This document shows, piece by piece, positions 12,427-23,038 of a DNA stretch of 64,000 nt. Origin of the DNA: Coix lacryma-jobi var. lacryma-jobi. Its lineage: Eukaryota; Streptophyta; Magnoliopsida; Poales; Poaceae. The translations under genes and the position numbers were made by a program. Location of the stretch: contig CM019826.1 in NCBI GenBank assembly GCA_009763385.1, positions 66,215,864-66,279,863 on the forward strand, written 5' to 3'. Below the pieces are notes generated by a model that saw only the letters and a program-made list of their open reading frames with translations, had not been told where the DNA came from and did not search any database. Position 1 is the first letter of the stretch. Each line of letters starts with the position of its first letter.

Positions 12427-13091
12427 ATGTCTTCCGAGGCGAGCCGCCATAGCTCCAAGTTTGGAGCTTCCAGCACCTCTAAGAGGAGGTTGCCCTTCAT
12501 CATCTCTGTCCCGAAAAATGAAGCAGCTGTCCTCACATTATTGCTCTTGTTTCTGGAGGACTGGTGACGACTTCCCCGAGGACCTGATCCAGAAGATCAT
12601 AGATCTTCAAGTCAATTTGGAAAGGAAGGATCGGGAAATCACCCGAATCTCTCCAGAGCGTGATGTCGCTCGGGAACGGGCCACCGGTAAGTATTTCTTC
12701 ATTATTTCTTTCTTTATTTTCCCTTTTCTCCTCCATTCACTCTTCTTTTTTTTTAGCTCTGGCAACCAAACTCCATACCCTTGAAGCCGCCATCACCAAA
12801 CTCGCTATCACGGCTGATGTGATGGGTACGACACCCCTAAAGCGGGTGAATGAGGTTAACCGAACCCTTCCCATCATCTCTCGGGCCGACATGGGGTATG
12901 GCGCGGCACTCGCTTTTAACGCCGTGAGGATTCACTCCGGCGCTGATTATCGCAGATTTGACGTCTGCGAGCAAGAACTAGAAGATAGAGTAGAACACTC
13001 TGTAGATGATATGAAGGAAGCCGGAACAGATCTAGCCGACTCTTTTGATCACTTCCTCCCGATTAGGCGTAGGATGGAGTGGACGAACTAG
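12427..13091 (+). pseudogene. E-minus antisense gene A, unit b (coiled-coil-like, spliced, frameshifted)
   Basis: A candidate ATG at 12427 opens a Ser-rich N-terminus (SSEASRHSSKFGASSTSKRR). After a frame disruption near 12530 comes a charged stretch (DLQVNLERKDREITRI). A GT-AG intron fits 12687-12756 (GGTAAGTATT donor, T-rich tract ending TTTTAG). The second exon encodes LATKLHTLEAAITKLAI and ends at 13091. There is no recognised enzyme domain; heptad-like Leu/Ile spacing suggests a coiled coil. It lies in the element's 3' region, antisense to gag-pol, where Tat elements often carry extra ORFs. The nearly identical copy lies at 33065-33729 with a 1-base difference near 33158. Confidence 0.6.
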
Positions 13092-13722
13092 TCCTCATTG
13101 TAATCCCATGCTCCCCTTTCTTGTGAATAAAAGTTCTTTTGTTCATCCTTTTGAAATCAATCCGTGATCGATCCTTCGAGATCAATGCGTGCTCTATTTC
13201 GTGTATTAGTCGTTGACCTCTATTTTTTGCTTTAGCGGCGATGTACATTACATCGGCCATCGCTGATAATCATGCTAATTGCCTTCGTCCTGCAAGTAAT
13301 TATTGTAATCGATTATTTAGGATCCGAAGTTTTCAGTCTTCTCTTCAATTTCCCAAATCATGGCGGCACCGGGATAGCATTCCTAAAAGACTCTCCCGTT
13401 TTCAGTTTCCCGTTTTCAGCGTCAATCGGTAATATGAGTCCCCAAATAATCAACCAAAATTGAACACTCCACATAGCAACCACCTTTAGCCGAATCCTAT
13501 TAGCTCCATGCGTTCCTAAAGTCAGCAAAGATTTGGTCCGGCCCAATAACGGCCCATAAACCGTGAAAACCCTAATCCGATGCTTGGTCCTTTAGTGTGT
13601 AAACTATGACTTTACACAAGCTGCCATTCTTGACTCCGGCCAAACAGTTTGACTCCCAAAAACTTCCACTTCTCAGCTTCGGCTCAAGCTAGAGAGAAAA
13701 TCTTCTGCTTGTGTTTCCATCA

Positions 13723-14536
13723 ATGGCAGGCAATAGTGACCATGACAAGCATTACGTTGGAGACGAATCAGGAGGAAGCCGATCATCAACTCATCGGCGT
13801 CATGGGTAAAAACTGATTCCCTGCCCCCTTGCGGTAGCTTTCTTGCTTGTCTATCTCTGATTCACTATCTGGTCCCTCTCTAGAGCGGGATCCCTCTCCA
13901 GCCGAGCTTGGGTTCTTCCTCAAGAAACGATAGCTCCAATAGCCTCTTTCAATCTTTTCCCTAAGCTACAAGATTCTGATTCTGATGATTCACTCCAACA
14001 GACCCGTTTGGACGCTCTTCGGCACTGTGAGGAAAGGGATAAAGTCCAGAAAGAACTGGAAGATGTATCCAAGAAGCATGGTATTGAGGAAGCTGAATGG
14101 GTAGACCAACGGAAACAGTTTTGCAGCATCATCACAGGTTAGCAGAGTCTTGGTCCCCTTCTTCTGGCTGAGCTTGCTTTGCCTGATGCATTCCTTCTTC
14201 TTGATAGCCCTTTCTGGAGAGAATGACTGTCTGAAAATGGCAGTGAACAAAATTGCCCTCAAGGTGAATGCTTATGGGGACTCAGTTGAAGCTCGTCTTG
14301 ATGCTGTGGATGGTCGCATAGATCAAACCATCATCCAAGGTGTACACACCGGAGTCTCCCTCGGGCTAGCGGCAATGAGTTCCTGGACCAAAGAAGATTA
14401 TTCCTCTCGACCAGTTGGTTTCGCAGGTGATAACCCGGATGAATTTGAAGATCTCGAGATTTATGCTGACCATGTCGCTGCTATTGCTGAGATTGCTGAC
14501 CCACAATCCATTGTAAACAAATTATTCCAAGGGTAA
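13723..14536 (+). pseudogene. E-minus antisense gene B, unit b (three exons)
   Basis: A candidate ATG at 13723 (MAGNSDHDKHYVGDESGGS) opens exon 1, ending at about 13805. Exon 2 (about 13884-14137) carries a Ser/Asp run, then a helical stretch (RHCEERDKVQKELEDVSKKH) ending QFCSII. Exon 3 (about 14208-14536) encodes VNAYGDSVEARLDAVDGRID, then VSLGLAAM, and ends IVNKLFQG. All proposed introns are GT-AG. A homologue lies antisense in E-plus (20240-22690) with the same exon order, VEARLDDADDRVDQ and VALGLAAM, which supports a real gene family of unknown function. Exon 2 has frame breaks between 13884 and 13975. Confidence 0.6.
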
Positions 14537-15211
14537 TCTGTATTAGGACAGATCCGTGAAAGAAGCTTCTAACTCAGGGTAATCTATATTAGGACAGATC
14601 CATGAATGAAGCTTGTAACTCATGGAACTTGTTCTTCTCTGAATATCGTCTATTTGCATGATTTCGATCCCTCAGTGATCTTTCCGATTGTAACGCTTCT
14701 TCAGAAAAACATTTCCCGAACGCATGACATCATTTTAGCCGACCATATCTCATTCTTGATATGTCATGTCACTCGGCATCGCACTTACTTCACCTCACCT
14801 TTCTCTTCCCCCAATAAACCTGTCCACTTAGAAATGCTATGGTTACCAGGGTTATGAATATCGGTACTAAAGGCGATATATAAATAATATCGGCTACAAC
14901 TTAAATTCTTGGAACATTTTTTCTGCTAAAGGCGATGCTTCGCATCGACTATAAATATTCTTGAATCCGTTCCACATACAATCTCCACACATTCGGCTTT
15001 TAACAAATAGTGCCGACACTTAGCCCACGAGTGATGCATATACGAAGAAAATTTCTTTACAGCCGAATACCCTCCTCTGGGTCTTAACATTTTCGGCTAA
15101 AGCTAGCTGCTACTCATCTTTTCCCTTTAAACTTAATGTAAGGGCCGATCCTACTGCAAGGCTACCGGCCGTCACGTACAACTTGAAACGATAACCAAGC
15201 TGTGGAAGTGC
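14537..15211 (-). other. E-minus 3' non-coding part with pol remnant, unit b
   Basis: At the right end (15130-15211) the minus strand encodes an RNase H-like fragment (GYRFKLYV, VGSALTL) that continues the pol remnant interrupted by E-plus. The rest contains short GGCGATGCTTCGCATCG-like motifs also found just after the E-plus integrase (near 20035), but no open gene. It is probably the degraded region between pol and the antisense genes. Confidence 0.6.
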
Positions 15212-15216
15212 CTTCT

Positions 15217-16701
15217 GTTAACACCAGATTTTTGCACGCACGAGAGGATGACAAGAGGGCCCAGCCAGCAGTAAGGGGAGCATTCGGTAAACGACCGGGC
15301 AGTCGGCTAGTTTTTAGGATTTCGGCAAATGCCTGTATAATTGGAGGACGATGAGAAGAATAGGAATGGTATTTGTATCTTTCCAAAATTCGTTGTATAA
15401 GTCGTAATCGTTTAGGACTCATGTTTCGTCTAGGGTATAAATATAAACCCTCGACCATTGTAAAAACTGTTCACAACCACAACAATACAAACCGGCCCCG
15501 TGCCATCTTCGAGTCCTTAGTCGTGTCGTCGAGTTCTTCGAGAGGAATCCTCGATCCGTCGACATCCGTAAGTACCGGTAACCTTGTTATCATGTCTAGT
15601 ATCATGCGGTGGATTCAGATATGATGCAAGTAGTCTCGTATGTTAAGCTTAGTATCATGCGCCGGATTTAAGCTTATGATGGGAAGTTTTTGCTTGTGCC
15701 TTGTATCGTGCGGCGGATTAAGTCATGAGTAAAAATAGTTATCGGCTCTATTAGATTTGGCAGATCTAATAGATTCATTAAGTTATCATGTGTTATATGT
15801 TTTATTTATTTAATTCTTGTAACACTCTTTTACCCAATCTAGATTGATCTTTGTTCAGCCTTGTTCCACAAGTTTGCTTGTGCTTTTGCTAATCATAATA
15901 TCATGATGGCCGGATCAACTTTCAATCCAGATTGTTACATATCGCGGGTTCATGCATGTTAATTATGATTAGGCTTTGATAAAACTAGGTATCGTGCGGC
16001 AGATCCAGGTTTTAGATTAGTCTGATCGTGCTTGCCTGTTTGTTCCTTCTTCATGGAAACCAATTCGGCTGGTTTGCCGATTTTGGTTATGCTTGCATGA
16101 GTAATGAGCTTTTATAGATCTGTTCAAATATATGCATGCTTTTAGCTTGTTATAATTAGATTGTATCATGCGGTGGATTAATCTAATTATAAGAAGTGGT
16201 GTAGACTTATAGCAAGTGGTATCATGCGGTGGATTAGCTTCGCTTGAGTTTATGCCTGACGGGTTTATGAAAACTAAACATGTAGCAGATTAGTTGGATT
16301 AGCCTATGCATGTGTTATTTGAATAGATCTATTTTTGCAAGTTACCTGTTTATAACATCTTTAATTCGTTCAAAGTATGTCTCTTTTTACATACGCATTC
16401 GGCAGTTAAATATGCTTTAAACACTCTGTTTTCATATTCGCCGAATGATTTTACAAACATGCTTTGACAGACAACTTCTATAGTTGTGTGTCGTCGTGAT
16501 TGGCATTCAAAGCCGTACATATGGAACTGTCTGGTCTCACCCGGCATGTTCCAAACGTATTCTCACGTTTTTATCCCTTATTGGTTTTCAAGTCAAACCG
16601 ACTGGCACGTCTCCGGAATCAACATACTTCGGGCACCAGATTGAAGTCAGCTTTTCGGCTTGTTGTGTGCTTGGCGCGAGGTGTCACTTTTTGCGCCAAC
16701 A
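15217..16701 (+). mobile_element. 5' LTR of E-plus b
   Basis: It starts TGTTAACACC and ends GCGCCAACA. Recognisable parts are a TATA-like TATAAATA (15436-15443), a GTAAGT donor-like site near 15568, repeated GTATCRTGCGG-type motifs, an inverted repeat near 16150-16195, and a pyrimidine-rich CAG near the end. It lacks the ~70-bp stretch found in the 3' LTR. Confidence 0.9.
15436..15443 (+). promoter_or_regulatory. TATA box of the E-plus b 5' LTR
   Basis: TATAAATA lies in an AT-rich island followed by CCCTCGACC. It is conserved at the equivalent position in every E-plus and E-minus LTR (for example 5825, 26464, and 11863-11870 on the minus strand), so it is the best core-promoter candidate. 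Confidence 0.6.
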
Positions 16702-16725
16702 CACTTTTTGGCACGCCCAGTGGGA
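16702..16725 (+). other. Primer-binding site of E-plus b
   Basis: Two bases after the LTR end comes CTTTTTGGCACGCCCAGTGG followed by GACC. The TGG-initial 18-mer is the likely site pairing with a tRNA 3' end. It is close to, but not identical with, the E-minus site. Confidence 0.65.
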
Positions 16726-16767
16726 CCACTCTGTTTCAAAGCAATCCTTGGATGGATAACCCAATTG

Positions 16768-18387
16768 ATGGAAACAAGGGGAAATTGGGACAAGGCTTCA
16801 TGTCGGCATAAGTTAGAAGAAGTAAATATCGGTAATGAAGCTAAAGCAAGACCGATATATGTCAGCACCAATTTGGATCCAGAGTGTAGATTGAAATTGA
16901 TAAATCTTTTAAAGGAGTTCAAAGATTGTTTTGCATGGGATTACACGGAGATGCCTGGATTAGATTGCTCCATTGTTGAACATCGACTACCAATCAAACC
17001 TGGGTATCGTCCTTATAAGCAGCCTCCTCGGAAGATTTTTAAGGAAGAAGTACTAGCCGATGTGAAAAAGGAAATTGAGAGATTATTGAAAGCGGATTTC
17101 ATTCAGCCATGCAGATATGCGGATTGGATTTCGAATATAGTTCCAGTGTATAAGAAGAATGGAAAGATGAGGGTCTGCATTGATTTCAGAGATCTCAATA
17201 AAGCTACTCCAATGGATAGTTACCCAATGCCGGTTGCCGAATTGCTTGTTGACGCAGCGGCTGGTTACGAGGTCATCAGCTTTATGGACGGTAACGCTGG
17301 TTACAACCAGATCTTTATGGCAATAGAAGACATTTCAAAGACAGCTTTTAGGTGTCCTGGTCATATTGGTCTATTTGAATGGGTTGTTATGATGTTCGGT
17401 TTGAAGAATGCCGGTGCAACTTATCAAAGAGATATGAATTACATCTTCCATGAGTTGATCGGTAAAATTGTAGAAGGTTATATTGATGATGTAGTCGTGA
17501 AGTCCAGAAATCAGGTGGGACATTTAATTGATTTGAGGAGGACTCTAGAGTGCACAAGGAAGCATGGTTTAAGAATGAATCCAAACAAATGCGCCTTTGG
17601 AGTTTCAGCAGGAGAGTTTTTGGGTTTTCTGATCCATAGAGGAGGAATTGAAGTCGGAAAGAAAAGCATCGAGGCAATAGATAAAGTCGTCCCTCCAACC
17701 AACCTCACAGAATTGCAATCGTTGCTTGGCAAGATCAACTTTGTAAGGAGGTTCATATCTGGCTTATCAGAAAGGGTCTTGCCTTTTTCCCCGTTGCTGA
17801 AACTCAAGAAAGAGCAAAAATTCGTATGGGATGACGTACAACAGAAAGCTTTTGATGAAATTAAAGAGTATATGAAAGCGCCACCAGTATTAATACCTCC
17901 TCAGTTTGATAAGCCTTTCCAATTGTACGTGGCAGCCGTTGGGCTAACGATAGGATCGGCTCTTATGCAAGAATTTGGAGGGAAAGAAAGAGTAATAGCC
18001 TACATTAGCCGAAAATTGTTAGACCCAGAGATGAGGTATTCGGCTACGGAGAAGCTTTGTTTGTGTGTGTATTACTCATGCACCAAGTTTAGGCATTACT
18101 TGTTAAATGCTGAATGCATATTAATTTTTGAATTTGACGTAATAAAACACATGCTGTCAATGCCTATTCTAAACGAAAGAATCGGCAAGTGGATTTTAGC
18201 AATGTCAGAGTTTGATTTAAGATACGGATCGGCAAAGGCAGTAAAAGGTCAAGTTATTGCTGATTTCGCTACTCATCATCGTGATCCGTCTGCTAATATG
18301 ATAAATATTGCACTTTGGACATTGTTTTTCGATGGTTCATCTTGCAGCAAAGGTGGTGGTGTTGGTATTTTCTTGATTTCTCCATGA
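16768..18387 (+). CDS. E-plus b reverse transcriptase and RNase H (pol part 1)
   Basis: The frame is open from inside the LTR (about 16660) to TGA at 18387; 16768 is the first ATG in the frame. RT landmarks in order are the CFAWDYTEMPGLD lead-in, VPVYKKNGKMRVCIDFRDLN, FMDGNAGYNQI, and the catalytic YIDDVVV near 17478. RNase H follows (LLKLKKEQKF, FQLYVAAVGLTIGSAL, RYSATEKLCL). The first RNase H lacks the usual Asp at YVAAVG, consistent with the degenerate first RNase H known in Tat elements. The segment before LEEVNIGN is in another frame than in copy a, because 2 nt are missing near 16809 (TCGGCATAAG versus TCGGCTGATAAG). Gag and protease are not encoded upstream. It ends in the second RNase H at a premature TGA. 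Confidence 0.85.
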   Translation: METRGNWDKASCRHKLEEVNIGNEAKARPIYVSTNLDPECRLKLINLLKEFKDCFAWDYTEMPGLDCSIVEHRLPIKPGYRPYKQPPRKIFKEEVLADVKKEIERLLKADFIQPCRYADWISNIVPVYKKNGKMRVCIDFRDLNKATPMDSYPMPVAELLVDAAAGYEVISFMDGNAGYNQIFMAIEDISKTAFRCPGHIGLFEWVVMMFGLKNAGATYQRDMNYIFHELIGKIVEGYIDDVVVKSRNQVGHLIDLRRTLECTRKHGLRMNPNKCAFGVSAGEFLGFLIHRGGIEVGKKSIEAIDKVVPPTNLTELQSLLGKINFVRRFISGLSERVLPFSPLLKLKKEQKFVWDDVQQKAFDEIKEYMKAPPVLIPPQFDKPFQLYVAAVGLTIGSALMQEFGGKERVIAYISRKLLDPEMRYSATEKLCLCVYYSCTKFRHYLLNAECILIFEFDVIKHMLSMPILNERIGKWILAMSEFDLRYGSAKAVKGQVIADFATHHRDPSANMINIALWTLFFDGSSCSKGGGVGIFLISP

Positions 18388-18719
18388 GGATTAACTTTCA
18401 AGTGTGCTATCCCCATTGAGTTTTATGTTACCAACAACCAAGCAGAATATGAAGCCTTGCTTAGAGGGCTTCGGCTTCTTGTGGAAATAAAAGTTATTGC
18501 TGTCGAGATCTTCGGGGATTCTGAGTTAGTCATCAACCAGTTGATTGGTCAATATGATTGCAAAAATGACATATTGAGAGAGTATTACGAAGAATGTTGG
18601 GAGCTTTTGAAATGTTTCCAGATAGCAACTTTGCATCATATCCCTAGGGGCATAATGAAGAGGCAAATAAATTAGCTCAAGTTGCTTCAGGATATCGGGA
18701 AGATCAAGAAGTTCTTGCT
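18286..18719 (+). pseudogene. E-plus b second (archaeal-type) RNase H, interrupted
   Basis: An additional RNase H domain follows the first, as in the Tat/Ogre lineage. Visible catalytic residues are Asp in LFFDGSSCSKGGGVG, Glu in NNQAEYEALLRGL and Asp in FGDSELVINQL. A TGA at 18385-18387 splits the domain. A one-base loss near 18648 shifts the frame after HIPRG, and a TAG follows at 18675. The original frame resumes just before the integrase. Confidence 0.8.
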
Positions 18720-20003
18720 TTGGATGAAGGTTATATGGCTGATGATTGGAGAAGAGAAATTACCGACTACTTGAGAAATCCATCGCAAAAGGTTTCTCGG
18801 AAGCTCAGATATAAAGCCATTAAGTTTACACTTCTTGACGGCCAGTTGTACTATAAGTCCATAGATGGGGTACTCTGGAAATGCCTAAGTCAAGAGGAAG
18901 CTAGGAAACTAATGTACGAAGTACATGAAGGGTTATGTGGCGCACATCAATCGGCCTATCAAATGAAGTGGATAATGAGAAGGACCGGTTACTTTTGGCC
19001 GACTATGCTCGAAGACTGTTTTGAATATTATAAAGGGTGTCAAGATTGTCAGAGATTCGGAAATGTTCAAAGAGTTCCAGCATCGGCTATGAATCCAATT
19101 ATCAAGTCGTGGCCGTTTAGAGGATGGGCTATAGATTTGATTGGTCAGATTCATCCTCCTTCTAGTAAAGGACACAGATTCATACTATTGGCTACAAATT
19201 ACTTTACCAAGTGGGTCGAGGCTGTGCCTTTGAAGAATGTTACGTCAGAGAACATGATTAATTTTGTCAATGAGCATATAGTTCACAGATTCGGGATCCC
19301 TCAAACTATAACTACGGATCAAGGGACCCAGTTTACATCATCCGAATTTTGTGATTTTGCTGAAGAAATGGGGATTAAGCTGTGTAATTCTTCTCCTTAT
19401 TATGCGCAAGCCAATGGTCAAGCCGAAGCATCCAATAAGATTACGATTAAGATTATCCAGAAGAAGATCGATGAGAAACCGAAAAAGTGGCATTCGGTCT
19501 TAAGTGAAGCATTGTGGGCTTACCGAATGGCATGTCATGGGCCTACTCAAGTATCTCCTTACGAGTTGGTTTATGGACATTGTGCTGTGTTACCTTGGGA
19601 GTTACAATCGAGTTCGAGATGAGTTACACTGCAGAACGAATTAAGGAAGGAAGATTATGAGAGTTTAATGATGAACGAACTAGAAGATCTGCACCTAATT
19701 CGTCTCAAGGCATTGGAGAATATAGAGAAGAACAAATTACGTGTTGCCAGGTATTACAATAAAAAGGTCAAGGAAAAACGCTTTGAAGAGGGGGATTTAG
19801 TTTGGAAGGTTGTATTGCCAATTGGAACGAAAGATAAAGCATTTGGTAAATTGTCTCCAAATTGGGAAGGTCCTTTTCAGACAGTAAGACATGTGCCTAG
19901 CAACGCATATATTTTGAAGACCTTGCTGGGGGAAGAGTTTTCTAGAGATATTAATGGGAGATTTCTTAAAAAGTTTCATCCCAGCATGGAGGTCGGTGCA
20001 TAA
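18720..20003 (+). pseudogene. E-plus b integrase (one premature stop)
   Basis: The zinc-binding HHCC part is HEGLCGAH and CQDCQRFG. The catalytic core has Asp in WAIDLIGQ, Asp in ITTDQGTQF and Glu in NGQAEASNK, i.e. a complete DDE triad. The C-terminal part includes FGKLSPNWEGPFQTV, a GPY/F-like module, and ends RFLKKFHPSMEVGA. The frame is open from about 18720 (no ATG required in a polyprotein) to TGA at 19622, then open again to TAA at 20003. Only that TGA breaks it. Integrase inserts cDNA into chromosomes. Confidence 0.88.
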
Positions 20004-20239
20004 AAATTGTATGAGATGAGTTAGCCGATGAGAAGCATCGCCTTTAGTAAAAAAAAAGTTTGAACAACCGACATGACATGTGTCGCCTTTAGAGCAAAAA
20101 TGTCAGTCTAACCGAATAATGATGGTGTCATACTGGGGTTTTGCTTTTGGTAATTCAGGAAACTGCAGACGAGTACTTCACATAGAACAAATGTTTTGCA
20201 TAAGAGAGCAGTTTATTTACAGGCATCCCTAAGTACAAA
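20004..20239 (-). other. Convergent 3' region between pol and antisense gene 2
   Basis: No reading frame is seen. On the minus strand AATAAA (20212-20217) lies about 23 nt past the stop of the antisense gene at 20240, a plausible poly(A) signal. GCATCGCCTTTAG-like motifs are shared with the E-minus 3' region. Confidence 0.55.
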
Positions 20240-20902
20240 TTACTCATCAAACAACCTGTTCAAGACAGATTGAGCATCAGAAGCCTGAGCAAGCACAGTC
20301 GCATGATCTTCATAATTTTCCAGAAGGTCTTCGACATCCTCTGGAAGCTCCCCGCCATGGAAGCCGGTCGGCATGGCGGAGAAGTCCTCGCGCGTCTGGG
20401 TGGACATCGCCGCCAGCCCCAAGGCGACACCATGGTGTACGCCGTGAATGACAACTTGATGCGGATACATGGGTGTATGTCGAGTCTCTGAGTGATGAGT
20501 GATTGTCAACGGGTTTGATCGCAGGGTCTTTGGCTTGTGTTGTGCAGGTGCCGAGCACGGAGACAGTGATCGAGGGCAAGGTGAAGGTCAAGTTGAGACG
20601 GGTCGTGCCGACGGACCGGGTGCGGTGAAGGATGGGCGTGTCGTGCGGCGGACGTGCCATGCCGATGAACCGAGCGGTGAAGGGCGGACGTGAGGCTTGG
20701 ACTGAGGGACCAGAGTGCCTGATGATTAGCTGTGGTGGCTGGCAGCCTGGGACAGCGACAAGTGAAGACTTGCGGGGCACGGTGTTGCTTGGGTCGAGGA
20801 CCTGGGGACACGTGTCGGTGGATGGGGTGCACGGGCGGTGCATCCCCTCTACAGCTTCAGTTTGGTGGTAGAGCCAGAGAAAAACCATCGGATGGACGGT
20901 TT

Positions 20903-21160
20903 CCAGGTTTGGGCCTCAAAACCTGGGCATGGACGGTTTCCGAGTTTGGCCACAAAACTCGGGCTGAGGGTTTCCGAGTTTGGCCACAAAACTCGGGCTG
21001 AGGACGGTTTCCAGGTTTGGGCCTCAAAACCTGGGCGCTGAGGGTTTGCTGAGTTTGGCCTCAAAACTCAGAAGCTGGTGGGCTGGTTTCCCGGTTTGGG
21101 CCTCAAAACCGGGGGTTGGCTGGAAAAGGCTAGTTTCCCGGTTTGGGCCACAAAACCGGG
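20903..21160. repeat. Array of seven hairpins with co-varying stems, unit b
   Basis: Seven inverted repeats share a constant GGCC-containing loop and 8-bp stems: CCAGGTTT (20903-20926, 21011-21034), CCGAGTTT (20940-20962, 20974-20996), CTGAGTTT (21049-21071) and CCCGGTTT (21090-21113, 21137-21160). In each case the opposite arm is the exact complement (AAACCTGG, AAACTCGG, AAACTCAG, AAACCGGG). Spacers contain GACGGTTT-like or GAGGGTTT-like sequence. Confidence 0.9.
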
Positions 21161-21929
21161 GGTGCAGAGCGAGGGCGGCACGTGGCGGCAATCGGAAGGT
21201 TGCGTGGAGGCAACGCGGACGAGTTGTGCGAGCGTGGCCGTCGGATACACCTACCACCGAGTTGGTCCAGAATAACCCTAGGGTTTAGCTGGTTCGCTCT
21301 GTAATTAGAATAGAGAGGGGTAGAGTAGGAATTGTACTTAGACAAGAATTAGGATAAGTAGTCGGGGAGACACCCTCCTCCCCTTATCTCAGTCATTTGC
21401 TCTTTCGCACTTAGGGTTTCCTGCTCTCCCATCCCCTGTTGTAGCTAGCTGAGATCTGCAGAGAGACTTGCCTCTGTGTACTGTTGATTTGAGGAAGTGA
21501 GGCCGTATCCTCACCTTTGCAGTGCAGATCGATGACTTGATTCGTGATTTGATTCGTGTTCTTCGCGTTCTTCGTTTCTTCACGATTTTCCCGTCACTCG
21601 ATCTCCCTCTCCGGTGCGTCTTTGCGAAATCCGTTTGAACCAATTTGTTCGTATCATTGAGGAGGTCATTTCGACTAAAGGAATTCAGCTAACTCCTCAT
21701 GATCGAATAGATCGAGACGATTTCGTTTTCGTGGCGTTTTTTCCGTTCATCCACCTTCCCTTTTGATTTCCCGGTGATTTGGTTGATTTGAGCGGATGAT
21801 TTCTTGGGGATAGTCTCCAAACTACCCCGTGATCATCTTCTCCAAGTTTGGGAACTTGGGATTTTGAGTTGGATCGGATTTGAGAGGTTTTGGGAGAAGG
21901 GCGACTGAAATCGCCCTCTCTGTTCATCC

Positions 21930-22039
21930 GCGGACAGTCCGCCGTTGGACCCGCGGACAGTCCGCGCGTCGGGATCGAGCCAGGTCAGTGGCTGCGGGTC
22001 TCGGTCGCGTTACTGTTCCTTGATTGGCGGACAGTCCAC
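21930..22039. repeat. GCGGACAGTCCGC palindromes, unit b
   Basis: Two perfect copies (21930-21942, 21953-21965) and one degenerate copy (about 22027-22039), with a further GAACAGTCCC remnant near 22050. Each perfect copy is a 6-bp inverted repeat around a central A. They lie at the right end of the foreign insert. Confidence 0.85.
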
Positions 22040-23038
22040 CGAAGGAACTCGTGAACAGTCCCTGATCAACACGGTCATCCGCATCATCAAGGCGCGCCTC
22101 CACGGTTTCCCCTTGGGCGTTCACCTTGTCGGCTACTCTGGTTCCCGCAATCTTCAGGCGCTCGACCTCTGCAGATAATGCTGGACAGAAAAGAGAATAT
22201 ATCAGGCGAACGAGTCCGATTAGAAAAAGGGGGAATCGGGCGAAGATTTCACTGACCTAAGATTGCATCGCAGAATTGTTTCTGGTGATCCTCCCAGTCA
22301 AGCTGGTCAATGCCGTATTGCTTGGAGATTCCGCTCAGCTCCTCTCGGGCTTTGTCCCTTTCCTCCTTAAAACGGCAGGCGTCGCGGTGGCTCCACCAGT
22401 CGGAGTAGAAGGGGTCCGATGAAGAATCCGAGGAGTTCAGGGAGCTGGAAGATCCGGATGACGGAGTTCCAGGTCGGGGAAGAAGATGGCCTTGACTGCT
22501 GGAGATGAGTCTTACCCTAGAAAGTAAGAAGAGGATCGAAATTGAAACAATGGATGAACAGGGAAATAGAGATTGCAAGGGGGCAGGATGACCGATTCTT
22601 ACCCATGGCGCCGGCGTTGCGGTACTCGGCTGCCCTCCGCTTCTCCTTCAGTGCGTCACTTGCCGCGGTCGTCGTCGTTCGCCATTGCTGCAGGACTGGG
22701 GTTTTCTTCTGGTTTGAGCCGACAAGGGGAAGTAAAGAAACAGAGGCAAAGATGCGCAACTGCAAGTACTAATCGAGGCTGTAGAGAGGGTTTTATTTGT
22801 AAGCCGGGAAAAGAGTCGTGGCGAAGTTTGCGGGGTAATGGATGCCAAGCGACAGAGTAGGGTTTTCCTTTCGGCTGGGCTATTTTTATTGGGCCAAGCT
22901 CGGTTAATTCAAGCGCCATTCGGAAAATTAAGGGAGAGAGGCCGATTGCATTCTCAGACGAATGGAAGCATAAAAATATCGAAAAATAGTTTTGCAAGGA
23001 CAAAGTATGCTGCGCTTGGTTTGTTACAAGATCAATGT

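Larger units (their letters stand above)
20462..22054. mobile_element. ~1.6-kb foreign insert in antisense gene 2 (LTR- or leader-like), unit b
   Basis: The flanks belong to one exon: VDQ codons on the right side and VVIHGVHHGV on the left continue the gene-B homology. The ends are approximate, because no clear terminal repeat or duplication was found (ATCA occurs at both sides). The content is non-coding: a GC-rich block, an array of seven hairpins (20903-21160), a CT-rich leader-like block (21360-21660) and GCGGACAGTCCGC palindromes. The palindromes recall the short palindromes of Sirevirus (Ty1/copia) LTRs, but the origin is unproven. The same insert is in unit a (41090-42682). Confidence 0.55.
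20240..22690 (-). pseudogene. E-plus b antisense gene 2 (homologue of E-minus gene B), interrupted
   Basis: Proposed exons on the minus strand: about 22690-22606 (from ATG, MANDDDRGK, to AGAMG before GGTAAGAATC); about 22506-22258 (SSSQGHLLPRPGTPSSGSSS, a Ser/Asp run, KEERDKAREELSGISKQYG, ending QFCDAIL); about 22165-22055 (VADKVNAQGETVEARLDDADDRVDQ); and 20461-20240 (VIHGVHHGVALGLAAM to VLNRLFDE). A 1.6-kb foreign insert (20462-22054) separates the last two blocks. Exon 1 is frame-broken after RGK. The order and motifs match gene B of E-minus. Function is unknown; the middle is probably helical. The 3' UTR has AATAAA. Confidence 0.6.

Noticed and set aside
16660..16767. Start of the pol frame inside the LTR as a real N-terminus
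   Set aside because: No ATG is present there; the open frame results from an absence of stops, and copy a uses another frame for the leader before LEEVNIGN.
20310..21290. Frames of up to 192 codons in the foreign insert
   Set aside because: They cross the hairpin array and repeat boundaries, exist on both strands, and show no domain.
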